From: Albula goreensis
Taxonomy: Eukaryota; Chordata; Actinopteri; Albuliformes; Albulidae
Direction: 5' to 3'
Assembly: GCA_022829145.1 (NCBI GenBank)
Contig: CM040743.1
Location: 28,323,646 to 28,387,645 of the forward strand
DNA length: 64,000 nt
Shown: one piece after another, positions 60,101 through 64,000 of the stretch
Position numbering within the stretch: the stretch's first letter is position 1
Layout of the letters: each line of letters opens with the position of its first letter
Notes under the pieces: model-generated
What the model was told of the DNA's origin: nothing
The model's database searches: none
Seen by the model: only the letters and a program-made list of their open reading frames with translations
Translations under genes and position numbers: made by a program

Positions 60101-60364
60101 CAGTCATGGGTGGTAACAAAAATCTAAATGAAAGCTATATCTGCACTTATTCACTTAACTAGGGTATGATTTTCCAGATCTGCACCATATGAAACTAACC
60201 TAGGTTCACCTTAAGCAAACTTTGACATCTAGCGGCGGCTGATTGGTGAAGCAGTAGGCAACCGACACAGTGCATCTTATCAATAGCGCCATGATGGTGC
60301 CACAGCCATGTAGAGACAGAGTCGCGTCAACTCCGTTCACTCCAATGGACTATTTTTTTTACAG
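54150..60364. other. Long AT-rich region without a recognised gene
   Basis: Short frames here (for example 56116-56397 and 57340-57642) have no motif, conserved splice structure or composition bias. The phrase TAGGTAGGCAATTGCTTAGG near 56390 resembles a piece of a common fish DNA-transposon repeat. Overlapping hairpins lie at 56017-56052. Confidence 0.45.
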
Positions 60365-60738
60365 CAATTGCAGATCATGGAGCCTCTCAATAGTTCACGG
60401 AAGTTAGCAGGAAGCACTAGCGGCGCGGTAGAGTTGCAGCAGAATAGACCGTTTGTGTTGCACTTTCAAAAGGTAAGGCATTTAATGAATTATTATCCTT
60501 CTCTAAATTAGTAGGGAACGTGAATAGATTAGGGTAGGATAAAGTTAGCAACATAACATTAACCACGAACAGCCTACTAATTGTAAATTCCGTTCTCTTA
60601 ATGCCATTTCATTCAACGTTTTGTCATTAGCGAAAAAGACCTCTAAACGTGTTTTGGTTTTTTTTTGTGCAGGGTGGGGGGAGTTCACTGTTGGTTAAAG
60701 CACCTTTGGAGCTGTTTGGGGGTTGCCGGATGTTATAG
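60365..60738 (+). other. Candidate two-exon small ORF
   Basis: Exon 60365-60472 follows TATTTTTTTTACAG and ends AAAAG|GTAAGG. ATG at 60377 opens 32 codons (MEPLNSSRKLAGSTSGAVEL then QQNRPFVLHFQK). A second acceptor, TTTTTTGTGCAG at 60672, continues in phase for 21 codons (GGGSSLLVKAPLELFGG...) to TAG at 60736-60738. A CCAAT box in reverse (CTGATTGG) lies about 140 bp before the ATG. Splice signals are good but the ORF is short, so chance cannot be excluded. Confidence 0.3.
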
Positions 60739-60810
60739 CTTGGCTACTGTTCCATTTCACCTTTTTTGATTGGCTCTTGCTTCCAAGATGGTCATCTTTC
60801 AAGTGTTGTT

Positions 60811-61188
60811 TTATTTTTTTCTGTCATTTCGTATTTTTCTTGCAGCAATTCTCAACCTAAGCCTTGTGAATCTGTTAATGATTTCTTCCTGTACTCCACA
60901 GCATGACGGAAGCCTGCTGGAGAGTGCCTGAGCTTCTTTCTCCAAGGCACCCACTGTGTTGGGGAGCTCCATGAAGGAGGAACCAGTCTTGGTCCTAAAT
61001 GGATCCTCAGTTTGGTCAATTAAATCATAGGCTTCTTGGGAGGGAGGACAAAGAGCACCTGCCTTTAACTCTTTTAAGTCCACTGTTGGAGGGCCAGCTG
61101 AAGGGAGTGGATTTTCCCGCCAAAAAAGAGCTGATGACAAGATTGGCAGTGCTCCCCCCAAGGTGGAAAAGTTTTTTTCAATTTTCAA
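60811..61188 (-). other. Unidentified 125-residue ORF
   Basis: ATG-initiated frame, Pro/Leu-rich in the first part (LPSAGPPTVDLKELKAG) and Arg-rich at the end (INRFTRLRLRIAARKIRND). The basic C-terminus resembles the ends of some transposon-encoded proteins, but no family was recognised. Confidence 0.3.
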
Positions 61189-62050
61189 TAATTGTTCAGG
61201 TAGACCAAAAGATTAAACTGACACAACATAAACAAATCACAAAAATAAAACAACAACCAAAATAAATAAAGAAAATAATTAAACGTGCTCAACTCAACTC
61301 AAGCAATTCAAATCAAAAGGTGTTTCAATAATCAGCCAAATTAAAGAAAAAGGTTACCACCTAGCACCAGTAGCAATCAACACTACTGTCCTCCCTGGAG
61401 GCCCAAACAAACTGGCTAAAATAGAGAGAAGAGTACCTAGCAACTCCCTCTACGGGCTATACAATTTCCAATTAACTCATCAATTAAATACACTTTACAA
61501 ATTTGTACAATATCACATTCACAGATACAAAACACCATCATAACAATTATAATGTACATACATACACTTATTATAACATAAAATCACAAGCAATAATGTC
61601 CCCAAGTGGAAATCACTTCCCTCTCCCAGTTATTCAAAGGAATTCAGCATACCCAAAAAGTTGCTAAAATCCTGTGAGACAATCGGTTACATCTTTTCCC
61701 TGGAATGAGGAAGTGGGTGAGGAGCCAAACAAACATTTTAGGTTAGTAAACATCACTATACGTCAATGACAATTACCTAGCCTTTGAAAGCACAGCCAGT
61801 ATTTTGTTGTACATACAGACATACTTGCTCAAGCAAAGTTGATAAAGTTAGTACCATTACAAACGTTTGCAATGTACGCTGATCATAAACAAAGACTTGG
61901 CACCATAAATCTATGTTAAATACTGGCTTCTACACGTAAACTAAAACATACAACATACCATTCTGTCCTGCAGGTGCTGTATTTAAGACAATGGATGACA
62001 AAGAAGCAAGGAAAACCACTGCCATTTTCAGTGTCCATTAAACATTGCAT
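61189..62050. other. No gene seen
   Basis: A-rich sequence with short frames only. Confidence 0.5.
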
Positions 62051-63636
62051 TCAATAAAACTCAAATGCTAAAAGTCTTTGTTTTGGCTTGATGTATGGAT
62101 GCACAGTCTCTGAGGGTAACATAAAAGAGCCGGAACGGAGAATTTGCTTTGTGACGTCCACTAAGATGCTGTTTTCTCCAGCAGGACTGTCATCATTGTG
62201 CTCTGTTGCAATTTTGCATTGTTCACAGATGCTGGCAAACCTGATGACTTTGTGAACAATGTAGCCTGCAAGATGGAAGACAATACATTTCTCAGTTTTT
62301 GTGATGTCAGGTGCTGCTCTGTTCACCTCCATCAGTTGTTCCACTCTGCCTCACGATGTGATATTTTGCTCCAGTGTGTCCAGGAAGTCTGCCAAAAAGC
62401 TGCTGTCATCTTCCTGGTAGCTTCCAGACCTGATGGTGGTGAGGAACTGCCCCACAGATATGATTCTCATGATGGAATTCCACTGGAGTTGGAACAGGAT
62501 TTTTAGACAGCTGAATGTATTTTCAAGGCAGTCTTGTGTAAACCTTGGCAGTAACACAAACCTGTGTCCTCCTGTATGGCCAGAATTGATTGTTGTTGCC
62601 ATTATCACCCGTTTTAACAGGCTTCCAACCTCCCTTTTGACCAATCTTCATCCCATGGAACAGATGGACGATGTCTTGGAGGAAGGTGATGGCCTTTTGG
62701 TACTCCTCCATCTTGAGCCTGCTCAGGGCTTTAATTGGATGGTGGAATGACATGAGATCAAACCAATGATCAGCTTGCTCCAGGAGCCATGTCAGGTAAG
62801 ACAGAGGGCAGTTTTCTTGCTACACCATGTTTTTGCAGTCCAGCACCTGTTGCCTCACTGAATACATTAAGAGCAGAACCAACCTTCATTTTATCAAAAT
62901 GACTTTGCTTGATTATCTCAATAATTATTGGCATGTACTCTGCTCCATTGGTAGAACTGCTGCTGTAATGATATGCCACTACTTGCTTCCTCCATGTTGT
63001 TTCCAGCCAACATACACACACAAGCATGTGTTGCTACTCCTGTTTTACCTGGTAAAGTCACCTTACCATACATTTTGCCTGTAAGCATTTGCAACTCCAC
63101 ACTTGGTGTGATTGCCATTTCATCCAAGGTCAACTCCATCTACCTTCAGTTTTATGAAATCAAAGATCTCTGTCAACATACCACGCTCAAATGTAACACA
63201 TTGCATCCCCCTTTGCAGTGTTCTTATTTCTGGCAGGGGACTGTAACCTGTTGGACCAGCAGCAAAGCAAATTTTTAACACCTTCTCAATTGTGTCATTG
63301 CTCCATTTCATCCCTTTTGTGGTTAGTTTGCCTGATGCCTTAATTTGGTCTTTTGAAAAAGTTTTCTTGAATTTTTTGTCCCTAATTTTCATTGTTTTCT
63401 TGAGAGTGGCATTTTCCCTCTTTGTTTTTCTTAGTGCGGCCTTTGCTTTTTTGTTGAATTTCATGTCTCTCAATTTTTTCAATAGATCCGATTGACGGGC
63501 TGCCAACTGTCCTTAACTTCAGAAAAGTTTGGGAACAAAGACCACACCTCATCTCCCAATGCAATTTCCCTTCCAAGCCTTTATTGGTGTGTCTAAACCA
63601 TTCTCCTTTATTTTTTCTCCCTCTTTTTTGGCACAA
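62051..63636 (-). pseudogene. P-element/THAP9-like transposase relic
   Basis: Minus-strand pieces in order. 63120-63506 is a Lys-rich coiled part followed by GMKWSNDTIEKVLKICFAAG and RGMQCVTFE. 62918-63139 has LTLDEMAITPSVELQMLTGK and GKVTLPG, matching the start of the P-element catalytic region. 62770-63027 has WRKQVVAYHYSSSS. 62351-62644 has LPRFTQDCLENTFSCLKIL and IISVGQFL, typical of the P-element C-terminal part. 62051-62344 continues with AGYIVHKVIRFASICEQC. The N-terminal THAP zinc finger was not found. Frameshifts and a rearranged order of overlapping pieces show it is dead. Confidence 0.8.
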
Positions 63637-63881
63637 GAGCCACAGGGGGAATCAATGGAGCCTGAAAACTCCCTGCAATGATTTAGCACCCTAACCCTGC
63701 TCACTGAGTCTCAGCTCCCTGGGTTTTGCAAGCCTTTCCTTTTTCCTTACGCTTAATAAACCAAAACATTAAGCTTCCCAATGGTGTGGTCTGTCTTTGT
63801 GGAAATATGTGCAAAGGCAGTGTTTGAATATGATTACCTCACATATTTTTTTGTTGTAAACTTTAGTGACTGTAAGGCTGC

Positions 63882-63976
63882 GTTCCAATACTTTTTCTCG
63901 TCTCCTCCTTTCCTCCCCTCCTTTCCTATGCCGGAAATATGTGGAGGAAAGGAGGAGATGAATTGAAAATTGGAAC
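63882..63976. repeat. Foldback/MITE-like inverted repeat
   Basis: A perfect 16-bp stem, TCTCCTCCTTTCCTCC (63901-63916) against 63943-63958, encloses a 26-base loop. A second outer pair, GTTCCAAT (63882-63889) and ATTGGAAC (63969-63976), continues the symmetry. It looks like the terminal repeats of a tiny DNA element. Confidence 0.7.
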
Positions 63977-64000
63977 AGCTAATCCTATTAGCCCGTCATC

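Noticed and set aside
1-64000. CRISPR arrays, rRNA or functional tRNA genes
   Set aside because: No spaced direct-repeat array and no rRNA sequence were seen. The two tRNA-like pieces are SINE heads without a complete cloverleaf.

Overview
The window looks like a teleost fish chromosome. It carries one recognisable multi-exon host gene, a PAR-domain bZIP factor of the DBP/TEF/HLF family on the minus strand (four coding exons, 47437-52374). Almost everything else is transposable-element debris of kinds common in ray-finned fish: Ty3/gypsy chromovirus pieces, an L2-type LINE with an ATTAC-repeat tail, an L1-like LINE, three Tc1 elements, tRNA-derived SINEs, a P-element/THAP9-like relic, a Tigger-like MITE and a Polinton/Maverick-type integrase. 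There are no operons, ribosome-binding sites or CRISPR arrays. Calls rest on recognised motifs, splice signals, terminal repeats and target-site duplications; no database search was possible.

Layout. 1-1946: 3' part of a chromovirus on the plus strand ending in an LTR. 2996-3474: Tigger-like MITE. 3711-6960: L2-type LINE on the minus strand. 6975-9534: unidentified open frames and a decayed Maverick-type integrase on the plus strand. 9690-10985: truncated Tc1. 10986-12428: gag/protease and LTR of a second chromovirus on the minus strand. 12788-15135: a SINE and a compact cluster of unidentified minus-strand frames, including a well-supported two-exon 60-residue ORF. 15774-16696: an unidentified transposase-like relic. 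18500-20850 and 35110-35960: one L1-like element split by a 14.26-kb LTR insertion.

That insertion (20851-35109) is the most striking structure. Two nearly identical Ty3/gypsy-type elements sit head-to-tail on the minus strand and share a middle LTR (LTR-internal-LTR-internal-LTR). The whole array has a single TATG duplication at its outer edges. The right-hand copy keeps a tRNA-Gln primer-binding site. The left-hand copy lost its leader and primer site. The copies differ mainly by single-base homopolymer indels, which raises the question of real decay versus assembly error.

36-45 kb holds a 178-bp tandem duplication, a SINE, a solo LTR with ATTT duplications and two full-length Tc1 copies with different catalytic lesions. 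45-54.2 kb is the dbp-like locus: exons in phase, two competing 5' splice sites 24 nt apart, a serine run of microsatellite origin, and canonical CACGTG E-boxes upstream and in introns 1 and 2. This fits a circadian output gene driven by CLOCK:BMAL1. 54.2-60.3 kb appears gene-free. The right end has a speculative two-exon small ORF, an unidentified minus-strand frame, a P-element-like transposase relic and a foldback repeat.
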